From NCBI GenBank assembly GCA_009694195.1, contig SHVQ01000002.1, positions 97,576 through 161,575 on the forward strand: 64,000 nucleotides of DNA, in the 5' to 3' direction. Position 1 is the first letter of the stretch. Each line of letters opens with the position of its first letter. Made by a program: the position numbers and the translations under genes. Positions 1-8,760 of the stretch are shown here, piece by piece. This DNA is from Rhodospirillales bacterium (lineage in GTDB: Bacteria; Pseudomonadota; Alphaproteobacteria; Rhodospirillales; SHVQ01). Below the pieces are notes generated by a model that was not told the origin of the DNA, did no database searches, and saw only the letters and a program-made list of their open reading frames with translations.

Positions 1-22
1 CGCTCGTCCGCGCAAGTCCAAC

Positions 23-640
23 TCAGTCGAGATCCCCGGCAATCGCCGCGCGCACGCCCTCAGGCATCGCCGCCATGTGGCCATAGTTCGGGTGGCCGAA
101 TGCGATCACGGCCCGCGTCCCCGGCGCCTTGAACTTGGCGGCCTGCGACTCCGAAAAATGAAAATGGAGGAAGTGGATGGCCGATGTCTTCCCCTCGGCC
201 GTCGTGCGCTCGACTTCCGTTTCGGCAACCGCCGTGATCGTTTCGCCCGCGAAGCTCAACGTGATCGTCTCCTCGACGCCCCCAAGGCCTGCGAGAAAAC
301 GGGCCCGCTGAACCGGGTCGTCGACTTCGAACATGAGCGTCGCCACGAGATCGCGCCCCTGTGGAATGAGCGGGTTGTAAGCGGCGAGCTCCCCCTCGAT
401 CTGGCCCTCGCCGCCCTTCTCCACGAACAGCATCTCGTGGACCTGATGCAGCATGGTGTCATAGCACTCGAAGTAGAGCGTCGCATGCGGCCCGCCCGGC
501 ACCCGGCGGTTTTTCTTTATCTCCAGCATTGCCGCGCGGCGGGCCTTTCGCACGTTTGCATAATCGTCGAGCGAAAGGAGATCGGCGCTCGCAATCGATC
601 GCTTGCGCGTCGGGGCCGGGATGGAAGGTTTCGCGCTCAT
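23..640 (-). CDS. DUF3501 family protein
   Basis: A 205-residue soluble protein with no signal peptide or membrane segment. The sequence matches the DUF3501 family, whose biochemical function is not known; members recur beside rubrerythrin and a GlpC-like Fe-S oxidoreductase. It is the last gene of that three-gene operon here, 11 bp after the oxidoreductase stop, with GGGAG ahead of the ATG. The first ~60 residues are basic and the rest is predicted mostly beta. The context suggests a role in peroxide or iron metabolism, which is inference only. No cysteine pair or metal motif stands out. Confidence 0.85.
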   Translation of the reverse strand: MSAKPSIPAPTRKRSIASADLLSLDDYANVRKARRAAMLEIKKNRRVPGGPHATLYFECYDTMLHQVHEMLFVEKGGEGQIEGELAAYNPLIPQGRDLVATLMFEVDDPVQRARFLAGLGGVEETITLSFAGETITAVAETEVERTTAEGKTSAIHFLHFHFSESQAAKFKAPGTRAVIAFGHPNYGHMAAMPEGVRAAIAGDLD

Positions 641-651
641 GCCGGGCTCCC

Positions 652-1992
652 TCAGCCCGCGTAGGCCCGTGCGAAGAGCTCGATCGGGTGCTGATAGCTG
701 CCGGCGTCGATGGTCCCGCCGTCAGCGAGCTTATCGAGCCCCTGCACGACATGCTCGCGGGCGAGCGGGCACTCGGAGACGATGTAGCGCGCCGTCGCTT
801 CGTGCGCCTGCCGGACGACGGGCCGGCCGACCTTCAGGGCGACCTCGAAATTGTCCTTCATGACGCCCCACGAGCCGCCGTGACCGGAGCACCGCTCGAT
901 CACCTGGAGATCGATGCCGGGCACGAGATTCAGCATATCGGCGCCCTTCTGCCCGATATTCTGCGCCCGCGCGTGGCAGGCGATATGAAGGGCGACGCGG
1001 CCGTCCAAGGGTTTCAGCCCGGCGGCCAATCCTTCTTTTTTCGCGATGTCCACGACGTACTCGGAAATATCGTAGGTCGCCCGGGCGAGACGTTTCACGT
1101 CGGCGTCCTCGGGAAGAATCAGCGGCCACTCGAACTTCATCATCAGCGTGCAGCTCGGCATCAGCGAGACGACGTCATAGCCCTTGTCGATCCAGTCCTT
1201 CAGCGCTTGCGAGACGCGGCGGGCCTTGTCGGCGACGCGCGCGATCTCGCCGTGTTCGAGCTGCGGCATCCCGCAGCATTCGGGATATGCGATCTCCACG
1301 GCGACGCCGTTCTTCGCGAGCACGGCTTGCGCCGAGGTGCCGATGCCCGTGCTGTTGAAATTGGCGAAGCAGGTGGCGAAGAGAACGGCTTTGCGGCCGA
1401 GCGCGGGCGCCTCCGGATTGGGCCGCGGCGCACCGTCCTTTGCCCGCGCGAGAAGCGTCTTCGATTGGTACCGGGGAAGTGCTGCGTCCCGGTGGACGTG
1501 CGCGAGGCGTTCGAGCATGGGGCGCGTGAGCGCGTTCCCTCGCTTGGTCGCCCAATTGGCGAGCGGGGCGGTCGCCGCGCCGAGCGCGCCGTTGCGATCG
1601 GTCTCCGTGAGCTGCCGCTCGACCCACGACGTCTTGCCCTTCTTCGCCTCGACAGCGCGGTAGCGGAGCATCAGATGGGGAAAATCGAGGTTGAACTCGT
1701 GCGGCGGCACGTACGGGCACTTGGTCATGAAGCACATGTCGCAAAGCGTGCATGCGTCAACGACAGGCTTGAAGTCCGCGCTCGCGACCGCGTCGAGCTC
1801 GCCCGTCGCCGAATTGTCGACGAGGTCGAAGAGGCGGGGGAAGCTGTCGCAAAGATTGAAGCAGCGCCGGCAGCCGTGGCAGATGTCGAAGACGCGCCTG
1901 ATCTCGGCGTCGAGCTTCGCTTCGTCGTAGAAGTCGGGATCGCGCCACGCGAGGGGATGGCGGACCGGCGCTTGGAGGCTGCCTTCGCGCAC
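652..1992 (-). CDS. Fe-S oxidoreductase (GlpC/HdrD-like, CCG domains), rubrerythrin-linked
   Basis: A 446-residue cytosolic oxidoreductase. Cys38, 41, 44 and 48 form a CxxCxxCxxxC 4Fe-4S site, and a second site ([13 protein letters not shown]) follows. The C-terminal half holds two cysteine-rich CCG-type domains: the first keeps YPECCGMP; the second reads [11 protein letters not shown] and so has lost one of the paired cysteines. Such proteins pass electrons between small carriers and a partner enzyme. The gene lies between rubrerythrin and DUF3501, so it may reduce rubrerythrin (inference). I chose GTG at 1992 because AAAAGGA lies 8 nt upstream and the longer frame to 2076 adds an unconserved Pro/Arg-rich tail. 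Confidence 0.85.
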   Translation of the reverse strand: MREGSLQAPVRHPLAWRDPDFYDEAKLDAEIRRVFDICHGCRRCFNLCDSFPRLFDLVDNSATGELDAVASADFKPVVDACTLCDMCFMTKCPYVPPHEFNLDFPHLMLRYRAVEAKKGKTSWVERQLTETDRNGALGAATAPLANWATKRGNALTRPMLERLAHVHRDAALPRYQSKTLLARAKDGAPRPNPEAPALGRKAVLFATCFANFNSTGIGTSAQAVLAKNGVAVEIAYPECCGMPQLEHGEIARVADKARRVSQALKDWIDKGYDVVSLMPSCTLMMKFEWPLILPEDADVKRLARATYDISEYVVDIAKKEGLAAGLKPLDGRVALHIACHARAQNIGQKGADMLNLVPGIDLQVIERCSGHGGSWGVMKDNFEVALKVGRPVVRQAHEATARYIVSECPLAREHVVQGLDKLADGGTIDAGSYQHPIELFARAYAG

Positions 1993-2115
1993 GAGAGAAT
2001 TCCTTTTCGCCGGTGGGCCTCGCCCGCGCGCGGGGCGCGCAGGCGCGTTGCCGGACAACATTGGGGGGCCGAACAACGGCCCCCCAGTCGTCCGATCAGC
2101 CTATGGAGGACCTCG

Positions 2116-2535
2116 TTATTTCACCGTGTCGAGAGCTTTCTGGAACCGCCCGGCGTGCGATTTCTCGGCCTTTGCGAGAGTCTCGAACCAGTCGGCGATT
2201 TCGGCAAATCCTTCTTCGCGTGCGGACTTTGCCATGCCCGGGTACATGTCCGTGTACTCGTGCGTCTCGCCCGCGATTGCGGCCTTGAGATTGGCCGCCG
2301 TGGCGCCGATCGGAAGGCCGGTCGCCGGGTCGCCGGTCTCCTGCAGGAATTCAAGATGTCCGTGCGCGTGACCGGTCTCGCCTTCGGCGGTGGAGCGGAA
2401 CACGGCCGATACGTCATTGAAGCCTTCGACGTCGGCCTTTTGCGCGAAATAGAGATAGCGACGGTTCGCCTGCGACTCGCCGGCAAACGCATCCTTCAGG
2501 TTCTTTTCGGTCTTGGATCCTTTCAGCTTCGCCAT
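2116..2535 (-). CDS. Rubrerythrin (diiron domain only)
   Basis: A 139-residue rubrerythrin: a four-helix bundle with two copies of the diiron-binding pattern ([13 protein letters not shown] then [15 protein letters not shown] then AKAEKSHA). Family members reduce hydrogen peroxide in the cytosol. The usual C-terminal rubredoxin domain with CxxC pairs is absent, so a separate electron donor is needed; the Fe-S oxidoreductase encoded next is a candidate. The ATG is preceded by AAGGAGG. This is the first gene of the operon, driven by a recognisable promoter with an Irr-like operator just upstream. Confidence 0.92.
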   Translation of the reverse strand: MAKLKGSKTEKNLKDAFAGESQANRRYLYFAQKADVEGFNDVSAVFRSTAEGETGHAHGHLEFLQETGDPATGLPIGATAANLKAAIAGETHEYTDMYPGMAKSAREEGFAEIADWFETLAKAEKSHAGRFQKALDTVK

Positions 2536-2608
2536 GACGTCTCTCTCCTCCTTAGGTTGATAACCCCGTCAATTTGACAGACCGCACCCGGGCAGCCGTA
2601 CGCCGCCG

Positions 2609-2637
2609 AATATGCACTTTGGCAAAAAGCGAGTCAA
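2609..2637 (-). promoter_or_regulatory. Promoter of the rubrerythrin operon
   Basis: The minus strand shows TTGACT (2637-2632), a 17-nt spacer and CATATT (2614-2609). The start of transcription would be near 2602, giving a 5' leader of about 67 nt with AAGGAGG before the rubrerythrin ATG. It is the only good sigma-70-like match between irr and rubrerythrin. Confidence 0.6.
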
Positions 2638-2639
2638 GG

Positions 2640-2662
2640 TTTTTTAGACAAAGTCTAAAAAA
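2640..2662. promoter_or_regulatory. Irr-box-like (ICE) perfect inverted repeat
   Basis: Arms TTTTTTAGAC and GTCTAAAAAA are exact reverse complements around a 3-bp centre. The core TTTAGAC-N3-GTCTAAA has the 7-3-7 layout of the iron control element bound by Irr (TTTAGAA-N3-TTCTAAA), differing in one base per arm. It sits 2 bp upstream of the -35 hexamer of the rubrerythrin promoter and 28 bp beyond the irr stop codon. A site upstream of -35 fits activation better than repression (inference). Confidence 0.65.
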
Positions 2663-2689
2663 CAACCAAATCGATTGTTTGTAAACGGA

Positions 2690-3103
2690 TTAAGGCTTCG
2701 ACTCGCCAACGCGAATGATGACATCCACGCGCGTGACGGCGGTGCCTTCGGGCGGCGGTGGAAGCCCGGAGACGACGATGCGATCACCCGAGATATCTTC
2801 CAGCTGGCCCGTGGCCTGAAAGTAGAAGTGATGATGATCGGTCGTGTTGGTATCGAAGTAGGAACGGCCGGAATCGACCACGATCTCGCGGAGCAGACCG
2901 GCCGTCGTGAACTGATGGAGCGTGTTGTAAACGGTCGCGAGAGAGACCCGCACGGACGCCGCTTGCGCCTCCACGTGAAGACGCTCCGCCGTGACGTGGC
3001 GGGCGCCCTTGTCGAACAAGAGCTTCGCGAGCGCGAGCCGCTGGCGGGTCGGCCTGAGGCCGACGGTTCGCATTTGTTCGATGGCGTGGCTAAAGGGACG
3101 CAT
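2690..3103 (-). CDS. irr: Irr-type iron response regulator (Fur family)
   Basis: A 137-residue Fur-superfamily repressor/activator. A winged-helix domain (LRPTRQRLALAKLL to SLATVYNTLHQF, residues 16-65) is followed by a dimer domain with the HHH motif at 90-92 typical of Irr, which senses iron through haem. The CxxC zinc pairs of classical Fur and the N-terminal GCP haem motif of the Bradyrhizobium protein are absent. It lies between the fabA-fabB-fabI cluster and the rubrerythrin operon, whose promoter carries an Irr-like box. No Shine-Dalgarno is seen, and the promoter implies a 5' leader of only a few bases. Met11 is an alternative start. Confidence 0.85.
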   Translation of the reverse strand: MRPFSHAIEQMRTVGLRPTRQRLALAKLLFDKGARHVTAERLHVEAQAASVRVSLATVYNTLHQFTTAGLLREIVVDSGRSYFDTNTTDHHHFYFQATGQLEDISGDRIVVSGLPPPPEGTAVTRVDVIIRVGESKP

Positions 3104-3115
3104 GTTTCTTCATCT

Positions 3116-3144
3116 TATGTAACGAACGTTTCGGTTGGAATCAA
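3116..3144 (-). promoter_or_regulatory. Promoter of irr
   Basis: TTGATT (3144-3139), a 17-nt spacer, then TACATA (3121-3116) on the minus strand. Predicted transcription start is about 3109, six bases before the ATG, so the mRNA would be almost leaderless. Confidence 0.5.
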
Positions 3145-3158
3145 GGCCTACCCGACAA

Positions 3159-3177
3159 GATTGGAATTGAACCAATC
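3159..3177. repeat. Inverted repeat upstream of the irr promoter
   Basis: GATTGG and CCAATC are exact complements around 7 bp (AATTGAA), 15 bp upstream of the irr -35 element. A further TTGGAAT occurs at 3135-3141 over the -35 region. It could be an operator or part of a weak fabI terminator; nothing in the sequence decides. Confidence 0.3.
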
Positions 3178-3246
3178 CGGAGGAAGCGCGATCTCGCGAA
3201 TTTGAGGGGCGTTCCGGCCCCGTCTGAGGGCGGATGAGGCGCCGCT

Positions 3247-4104
3247 TCAGGCCGGCTCCTGGGCGGAATTGGGGGCCGGGATGCCGACGATGTTGAAGCC
3301 CGAGTCCACGTGGTGCACTTCGCCCGTCACGCCGCCCGAAAGATCGCTGAGGAGATAAAGCGCGGCCCCGCCCAGGTGGTCGAGCGTCACGTTGCGGCGA
3401 AGCGGCGCATGCTGCTGGTTGAAACGGAAAATTTCGCGGGCGCCGCCGATCGCGCTGCCGGCGAGCGTGCGCACGGGGCCGGCCGAGATGGCGTTGACCC
3501 GGATGTTGCGCGGGCCGAGATCGTTCGCGAGGTAGCGCACGCTCGCTTCGAGAGCGGCTTTCGCCACGCCCATCACGTTGTAGTTCGGGACCACGCGGGT
3601 CGAGCCCGCGAACGTGAGCGTGAGGAGCGAGCCGCCGCCGTTCATCAACGTCGAGGCCGCGCGCGCGACTGCGGTGAAGGAATAGCAGGAGACGTCGAGG
3701 GTGCGGAGAAAATTGACCCGCGAGGTATTCACATACGGGCCCTTGAGCTCTTCCTTGTCCGAATAAGCGATCGCGTGGACCACGAAATCGAGTTTATTCC
3801 ACGCCTTCCCGATCGCATCGAAGACGCCGGCGAGGCTGTCGTCCTTCTCGACGTCGCATGGCAGCGTGAGCGAGGCGCCGACCGACTCCGCGAGCGGGCG
3901 CACGCGGCGGGCAATCGTGTCGTTCTGGTAGGTGAACGCGAGCTCGGCCCCGTGGCGGCGCAGGATGCGGGCGATGCCCCACGCGATCGAGTGGTCGTTG
4001 GCGACCCCCATCACGAGACCCTTGCGCCCCGCCATCAGCGCGGCCGGAACCGCACCCTCCATCGCATCGGGGAGCATCTCCGGGGATATCGGCGTATCGC
4101 GCAT
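3247..4104 (-). CDS. fabI: Enoyl-[acyl-carrier-protein] reductase (NADH)
   Basis: This 285-residue enzyme reduces enoyl-ACP in the last step of fatty acid elongation. It is a short-chain dehydrogenase fold of the FabI type: NDHSIAWGIA near residues 36-45 for the cofactor, catalytic Tyr175-x6-Lys182 in YNVMGVAK, and AGPVRTLAGSAI after it. It ends the fabA-fabB-fabI cluster, 38 bp after fabB. The N-terminus is about 20 residues longer than most FabI, so Met15 or Met24 are possible starts; the ATG at 4104 has GGGG eight bases upstream. Confidence 0.93.
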   Translation of the reverse strand: MRDTPISPEMLPDAMEGAVPAALMAGRKGLVMGVANDHSIAWGIARILRRHGAELAFTYQNDTIARRVRPLAESVGASLTLPCDVEKDDSLAGVFDAIGKAWNKLDFVVHAIAYSDKEELKGPYVNTSRVNFLRTLDVSCYSFTAVARAASTLMNGGGSLLTLTFAGSTRVVPNYNVMGVAKAALEASVRYLANDLGPRNIRVNAISAGPVRTLAGSAIGGAREIFRFNQQHAPLRRNVTLDHLGGAALYLLSDLSGGVTGEVHHVDSGFNIVGIPAPNSAQEPA

Positions 4105-4142
4105 TAAGAATACCCCAAGGGCAAGCGGATAGCGGTGACTCG

Positions 4143-5366
4143 TTAAGCGTCGTAGCGCGTGAAGGCGAGCGAGGCGTTGGTGCCGCCGAACCCGAAACTG
4201 TTCGACAGCACGCAGTTGATCTGGGCGTTGTCCTGGCGTTTCAGCACGATCGGCATGTCGCGGGCGGCCGGATCGAGCTCGGTCACGTTCGCCGACGCCG
4301 CGAGAAAATCGTGCTTCATCATCAAGAGACTGTAGACGGATTCGTGCACGCCCGCGGCCCCGAGGGCGTGACCGGTCAGCGACTTGGTCGAGTTGAAATG
4401 CGGAATCCGGTTCCGGTCCCGAAACACTTCGCGGATCGCCTCCAGCTCCTTCAAATCGCCGATCGGCGTGCTGGTGCCGTGCGTGTTGATGTAATCGACC
4501 GGATGGGTGAGCCCGGCGGTCGCCATGCGCATGCAACGGACCGCGCCGTCGCCCGACGGCTGCACCATGTCGTATCCGTCGGACGTGGCGCCGTAGCCCG
4601 ACAGCTCGCCGTAGATCTTCGCTCCGCGCGCCTTCGCTTGCTCGAGCTCTTCCAGCACGAGCACGCCGCCGCCGCCCGAGATCACGAAGCCGTCGCGCTT
4701 GGCATCGAACGCGCGGGAGGCTTCCGTCGGGCGGTCGTTGAAGCCTCCCGACAAGGCCGGCATCGCATCGAACAGGACGGAAAGCGACCAGTGGAGCTCC
4801 TCGCCGCCGCCCGCGAACACGACGTCCTGTTTTCCGAGCTGGATCTGTTCTGCGCCGTTACCGATGCAGTGCGCGCTGGTCGAACAGGCCGAACTGATCG
4901 AGTAATTCACGCCCTTGATCTTGAAGGCCGTGGAGAGGACCGCCGAATTCGTGCTCGACATGGTGCGCGGGACCATGAACGGCCCCACTTTTTTCGGCCC
5001 TTTCTCGCGCGCGGTATCGGCAGCGAGCACCAGGTTCTTCGTCGACGGGCCGCCGGAGCCCATGATGAGGCCGGTGCGCTCGTTCGAAACGTCGGCCTCG
5101 TCGAGGCCCGAATCGGCGATGGCTTCCTGCATGGCGATGTAATTGTACGCCGCGCCGTCACCCATGAACCGCCGCCAGCGGCGATCCACCGCCGCATCGA
5201 TATCGATCTTGAGAGAGCCTTCGACCTGGCTCCGGAAACCCATGTCCCGGCAGGTTTCGGAGAAGGTGATTCCGGAGCGTCCCTCACGGAGAGAGGCCAG
5301 GACCTCGCCGAGATTATTGCCGATGCTCGAAACGATGCCCATTCCGGTGACGACAACGCGCCGCAT
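4143..5366 (-). CDS. fabB: Beta-ketoacyl-ACP synthase I
   Basis: 407 residues, thiolase fold. The Cys-His-His triad is visible: Cys161 in [11 protein letters not shown], His in [11 protein letters not shown] and His in [11 protein letters not shown]. FabB elongates the cis-3-decenoyl-ACP made by FabA and so commits carbon to unsaturated fatty acids. It starts 10 bp after the fabA stop; the fabA TAG overlaps the ribosome site TAGGAG, which sits 7 nt before the ATG, indicating coupled translation. Confidence 0.95.
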   Translation of the reverse strand: MRRVVVTGMGIVSSIGNNLGEVLASLREGRSGITFSETCRDMGFRSQVEGSLKIDIDAAVDRRWRRFMGDGAAYNYIAMQEAIADSGLDEADVSNERTGLIMGSGGPSTKNLVLAADTAREKGPKKVGPFMVPRTMSSTNSAVLSTAFKIKGVNYSISSACSTSAHCIGNGAEQIQLGKQDVVFAGGGEELHWSLSVLFDAMPALSGGFNDRPTEASRAFDAKRDGFVISGGGGVLVLEELEQAKARGAKIYGELSGYGATSDGYDMVQPSGDGAVRCMRMATAGLTHPVDYINTHGTSTPIGDLKELEAIREVFRDRNRIPHFNSTKSLTGHALGAAGVHESVYSLLMMKHDFLAASANVTELDPAARDMPIVLKRQDNAQINCVLSNSFGFGGTNASLAFTRYDA

Positions 5367-5376
5367 CGGCCGGCTC

Positions 5377-5925
5377 CTATGTCACCTGGGGATCGGAGAA
5401 TAGACCGACGCGCAGGTCCTCGGCTTCATAGATGATCTTGCCGTCGGCCTTCATGATGCCGTTGGCGATGGCGATGGCCATCGAGAGCTTGCGCCGCACG
5501 ATCCGCTTGATGTCGATCTGGTAACTGACCTTGCTGACGGTCGGCCTGACCTCGCCGCTGAACTTGACGCCGCCGACACCGAGCGCGCGACCGCGGCCGG
5601 GAACCCCGAGCCACCCGAGGAAAAAGCCGACCAGCTGCCAGAGCGCATCCAGCCCGAGGCAGCCGGGCATGACGGGGTCGTTCTCGAAGTGACAGCCGAA
5701 GAACCACAGGTCCGGCTTGACGTCGAGCTCGGCTTCAAGCTGGCCGAAACCGAACTGCCCGCCGTCTTCGGTGATACGGACAATGCGGTCGAGCATGAGC
5801 ATCGGCGGCAGCGGAAGCTGGGCATTGCCGGGGCCGAACAGCTTGCCGTGCGCGCACTTGACCAATTCTTCGAACGAATAGCTGCTTTTCTTGATCAAGT
5901 TCGTAAAGGCTGAATCCTCGTTCAG
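5377..5925 (-). CDS. fabA: Bifunctional 3-hydroxydecanoyl-ACP dehydratase/isomerase
   Basis: A hot-dog-fold enzyme that makes the cis double bond of unsaturated fatty acids. The catalytic histidine lies in [14 protein letters not shown] and the family sequence [18 protein letters not shown] is intact. The start is uncertain: there is no ATG at the expected place. CTG at 5925 is best placed for a ribosome site (AAGGGAG, 6 nt), giving 182 residues. TTG at 5898 gives 173, the usual FabA length, but lacks a nearby Shine-Dalgarno. GTG at 6033 adds an unconserved tail. First gene of fabA-fabB-fabI. Confidence 0.9.
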   Translation of the reverse strand: MNEDSAFTNLIKKSSYSFEELVKCAHGKLFGPGNAQLPLPPMLMLDRIVRITEDGGQFGFGQLEAELDVKPDLWFFGCHFENDPVMPGCLGLDALWQLVGFFLGWLGVPGRGRALGVGGVKFSGEVRPTVSKVSYQIDIKRIVRRKLSMAIAIANGIMKADGKIIYEAEDLRVGLFSDPQVT

Positions 5926-6003
5926 GGTACTCTCCCTTGGCTCGAGCCGGGCCGATCCCTCCGAAAACTTACATCCGAACGGCCCAAAAGTTCCAGCCCT
6001 GTC

Positions 6004-6021
6004 GTCGGGGCGCGCCCCGAC
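6004..6021. repeat. Perfect 18-bp palindrome between pnp and fabA
   Basis: GTCGGGGCG joined to its exact reverse complement. It lies 24 bp after the pnp stop in the direction of transcription. It could fold at the 3' end of the pnp mRNA, but no clean U-tract follows, so it is not a standard intrinsic terminator. Confidence 0.4.
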
Positions 6022-6044
6022 CCGCCGGGACACCCCCGCCAGGC

Positions 6045-8222
6045 TCAGTGAGCCGCCCGCGCCTTGTCCTTGCCGCCGTCTTCACCCCCGCTCTTCTCGA
6101 AGCGGTGGGAGATGTCTTCGCCCGTCGCCTGATCCACGGCCTTCATGGAAAGCCGGACTTTGCCCCGCTCGTCGATGCCGATCAGCTTCACCTTCACTTC
6201 GTCGCCGACCTTCACGACGTCGCTCGCCTTGGCGACCCGGCCGGCGGCCATTTCGCTGATGTGGACGAGGCCGTCGCGGGCGCCGAGGAAGTTTACGAAG
6301 ACGCCGAAGTCGACGATTTTCACGACCTTGCCGTTGTAAAGAGCACCGACTTCCGGCTCGGCAACGATGTTGCGTATCCACTGAATCGCGGCATCGGCGG
6401 CTTTCTGGTCGACCGCGGCAACTTTGCAGGTGCCGTCGTCCTCGATGTCGATCTTGGCGCCCGTGACTTCGCAGATCTCGCGGATGACCTTACCGCCGGG
6501 CCCGATGACTTCGCGGATTTTGTCCTTGGCGACGTGGATGACCGTGATCCGCGGAGCGTTCGCGCTGATGGCTTCGCGCGAGTTCGCGATCGATTTCGCC
6601 ATCTCGTCCAGAATATGGAGCCGCCCTTCGCGCGCCTGCTCAAGAGCGATCCGCATGATCGCCTCGGTGATCGAGGTGATCTTGATGTCCATCTGGAGCG
6701 CGGTGATGCCGACGGTCGAGCCGGCGACCTTGAAGTCCATGTCGCCCAAGTGATCCTCGTCGCCGAGAATGTCGGACAGCACGGAGAAGTCTTCATCCTC
6801 CTTGATCAGGCCCATGGCGATGCCCGCGACGGCTCGCGTCATGGGCACGCCGGCGTCCATCAACGAGAGCGAGGCGCCGCAGACGCTGGCCATGCTCGAG
6901 GAGCCGTTCGACTCGGTGATTTCGGACACGATGCGAATCGTATAGGGAAACGCCTCGCGCGCCGGGAGCAGCGGATGCACCGCCCGCCAGGCGAGCTTTC
7001 CGTGCCCGACTTCGCGGCGGCTCGTGAACCCGAAGCGTCCCGCCTCGCCGACCGAATAGGGCGGGAAGTTGTAGTGCAGCAGGAAATGCTCTCGGTATTC
7101 GCCCTCGAGCACATCCATGATCTGCTCGTCCTCGCCGGTGCCGAGAGTTGTCACCACGAGGGCCTGCGTCTCTCCGCGCGTGAAGAGCGCACTGCCGTGC
7201 GCCTTCGGCAGGATCCCCACTTCGACGGCTATGGGGCGGATCGACTTCGTGTCGCGTCCGTCGATCCGCCGGCCGGTCTTCAGGATGTCCTGGCGAACGA
7301 TGTCCTTTTCCAGGTCCTTGAGGACTCCCAGCACGATGTCCGAAGCGGCGTCCTGATCGAGCGTGGAATCGGCGGCGAGCTCGGCCGCGACCTTTTCCTT
7401 CACGGCGGCGATTTTCGCCACGCGCTCCTGCTTGACGGTTTGCTTGTAGGCCGCGCGCATGCCTTCTTCCGCCCGCGGCTTCACGCGCGCGGCGATGGCT
7501 TCGCGTTCCGGCCGCTCCGACGGCAGATCGATGGGGTCTTTCGCACAGACCTCGGCGAGCGCGATGATGGCGTCGATCACCGGCTGAAACGCCTTGTGCC
7601 CGAACGTGACGGCGCTGAGCATGATCTCTTCGGAGAGCTCTTTGGCTTCCGATTCGACCATCAGAACGCCATCGCGGGTTCCCGCGACGACGAGGTCGAG
7701 CTGGCTCGTCGACATCGTGTCGATCTGCGGATTGAGCACGTAGTTGCCGTCGATGTAGCCGACGCGGCAGGCCGCGATCGGTCCCATGAACGGAAGCCCG
7801 GAAATGGTGAGGGCCGCCGAGGTGCCGATCAACGCGACGATGTCCGGGCTGTTTTCGAGGTCGTGGGAAAGCACGGTACAAATAACCTGCGTCTCATGCC
7901 GGTAACCCGACGCGAACAGCGGCCGGATGGGTCGGTCGATGAGGCGCGAGACCAATGTCTCGCGCTCCGAGGGCCGCCCTTCCCGCCGGAAAAACCCGCC
8001 GGGGATCTTGCCGGCCGCAAAGCTCTTCTCCTGGTAGTGAACCGTGAGCGGGAAAAAATCGATCCCTTGCTTCGGGGTTTTCTCTCCGACAACGGTGCAG
8101 AGCACCTTTGTTTGGCCGTAGCTTGCCATCACGGCGCCGTCGGCCTGGCGGGCGATCTTGCCTGTTTCGAGCACGAGCGGCCGTCCGCCCCATTGAATCT
8201 CTTTTCTGAACTCCTTAAACAT
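6045..8222 (-). CDS. pnp: Polynucleotide phosphorylase
   Basis: 725 residues, full length. It degrades RNA from the 3' end using phosphate, as a trimer and in the degradosome. Two RNase PH-like domains are separated by a helical linker ([15 protein letters not shown] region), then a KH domain ([12 protein letters not shown], about 560) and an S1 domain (about 630-700). It follows rpsO as in most Proteobacteria; the 237-bp gap holds a 10-bp-stem hairpin. AAGGA lies 10 nt before the ATG. Confidence 0.97.
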   Translation of the reverse strand: MFKEFRKEIQWGGRPLVLETGKIARQADGAVMASYGQTKVLCTVVGEKTPKQGIDFFPLTVHYQEKSFAAGKIPGGFFRREGRPSERETLVSRLIDRPIRPLFASGYRHETQVICTVLSHDLENSPDIVALIGTSAALTISGLPFMGPIAACRVGYIDGNYVLNPQIDTMSTSQLDLVVAGTRDGVLMVESEAKELSEEIMLSAVTFGHKAFQPVIDAIIALAEVCAKDPIDLPSERPEREAIAARVKPRAEEGMRAAYKQTVKQERVAKIAAVKEKVAAELAADSTLDQDAASDIVLGVLKDLEKDIVRQDILKTGRRIDGRDTKSIRPIAVEVGILPKAHGSALFTRGETQALVVTTLGTGEDEQIMDVLEGEYREHFLLHYNFPPYSVGEAGRFGFTSRREVGHGKLAWRAVHPLLPAREAFPYTIRIVSEITESNGSSSMASVCGASLSLMDAGVPMTRAVAGIAMGLIKEDEDFSVLSDILGDEDHLGDMDFKVAGSTVGITALQMDIKITSITEAIMRIALEQAREGRLHILDEMAKSIANSREAISANAPRITVIHVAKDKIREVIGPGGKVIREICEVTGAKIDIEDDGTCKVAAVDQKAADAAIQWIRNIVAEPEVGALYNGKVVKIVDFGVFVNFLGARDGLVHISEMAAGRVAKASDVVKVGDEVKVKLIGIDERGKVRLSMKAVDQATGEDISHRFEKSGGEDGGKDKARAAH

Positions 8223-8262
8223 CGCGTCGACGTCCTTTTTCCTACTTCCTACCTAACAACCA

Positions 8263-8287
8263 CCTGCGACGGCCCATCCGTCGCAGG
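8263..8287 (-). promoter_or_regulatory. Hairpin in the pnp leader
   Basis: CCTGCGACGG and CCGTCGCAGG form a perfect 10-bp stem with a 5-base loop, about 40 nt upstream of the pnp ATG. In E. coli a duplex at this place is cut by RNase III and then destroyed by PNPase to limit its own synthesis. The position suggests the same role here, though the stem is much shorter than the E. coli one. Confidence 0.45.
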
Positions 8288-8459
8288 CGCGGCGTTCAGG
8301 GTGTCGGGCGTTCAAAGCCCTTAACGGCGAACTCGCCAGCGCGCCTGGCGCCGGCATCCGCTCGCGCTCCACCGCCCCATTTTGGAAATTCTGACACCCT
8401 AAAAGCCATTTCGGCTCGCGGTCCCCGTGAGCGCCCTAGCGCGCTCTCCGCAAGACCAG

Positions 8460-8729
8460 CTACCGCCGTAACCCCAAGCGCTTGACCAGCTCCTCGTAGC
8501 GCTTGCTCTCCGTCTTCCGTATGTAATCGAGCAGCCGCCGACGCTTGCCAACCATCATCAGAAGGCCGCGGCGAGAGTGATGGTCCCTCTGGTGAAGCTT
8601 GAGATGCTCGGTGAGCTCTTTGATGCGCTCGCTCAGGATCGCGATCTGAACCTCGGGCGAGCCCGTGTCGCCCTCCTTGAGGGCGTATTCGGTAATTAGC
8701 GTCTGCTTCCGCTCTGCGGTCAGCGACAT
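8460..8729 (-). CDS. rpsO: 30S ribosomal protein S15
   Basis: 89 residues, exactly the family length, with the [13 protein letters not shown] and [18 protein letters not shown] signatures that bind 16S rRNA in the platform. ATG at 8729 is chosen over an in-frame TTG at 8735 because AAAGGGG lies 6 nt before the ATG. It lies between truB and pnp, the conserved order. Confidence 0.97.
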   Translation of the reverse strand: MSLTAERKQTLITEYALKEGDTGSPEVQIAILSERIKELTEHLKLHQRDHHSRRGLLMMVGKRRRLLDYIRKTESKRYEELVKRLGLRR

Positions 8730-8760
8730 CGTCAACCCCTTTCACTGACGTTGTTCGGGT

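Noticed and set aside
5937..8324. Long open frame on the plus strand opposite pnp; others lie opposite infB (10256-13462), glnD (38093-40798) and mutS (41201-43747)
   Set aside because: These are mirror frames of high-G+C genes. Their translations are Arg/Ala/Asp-rich with no family features, while the opposite strands encode complete known proteins.
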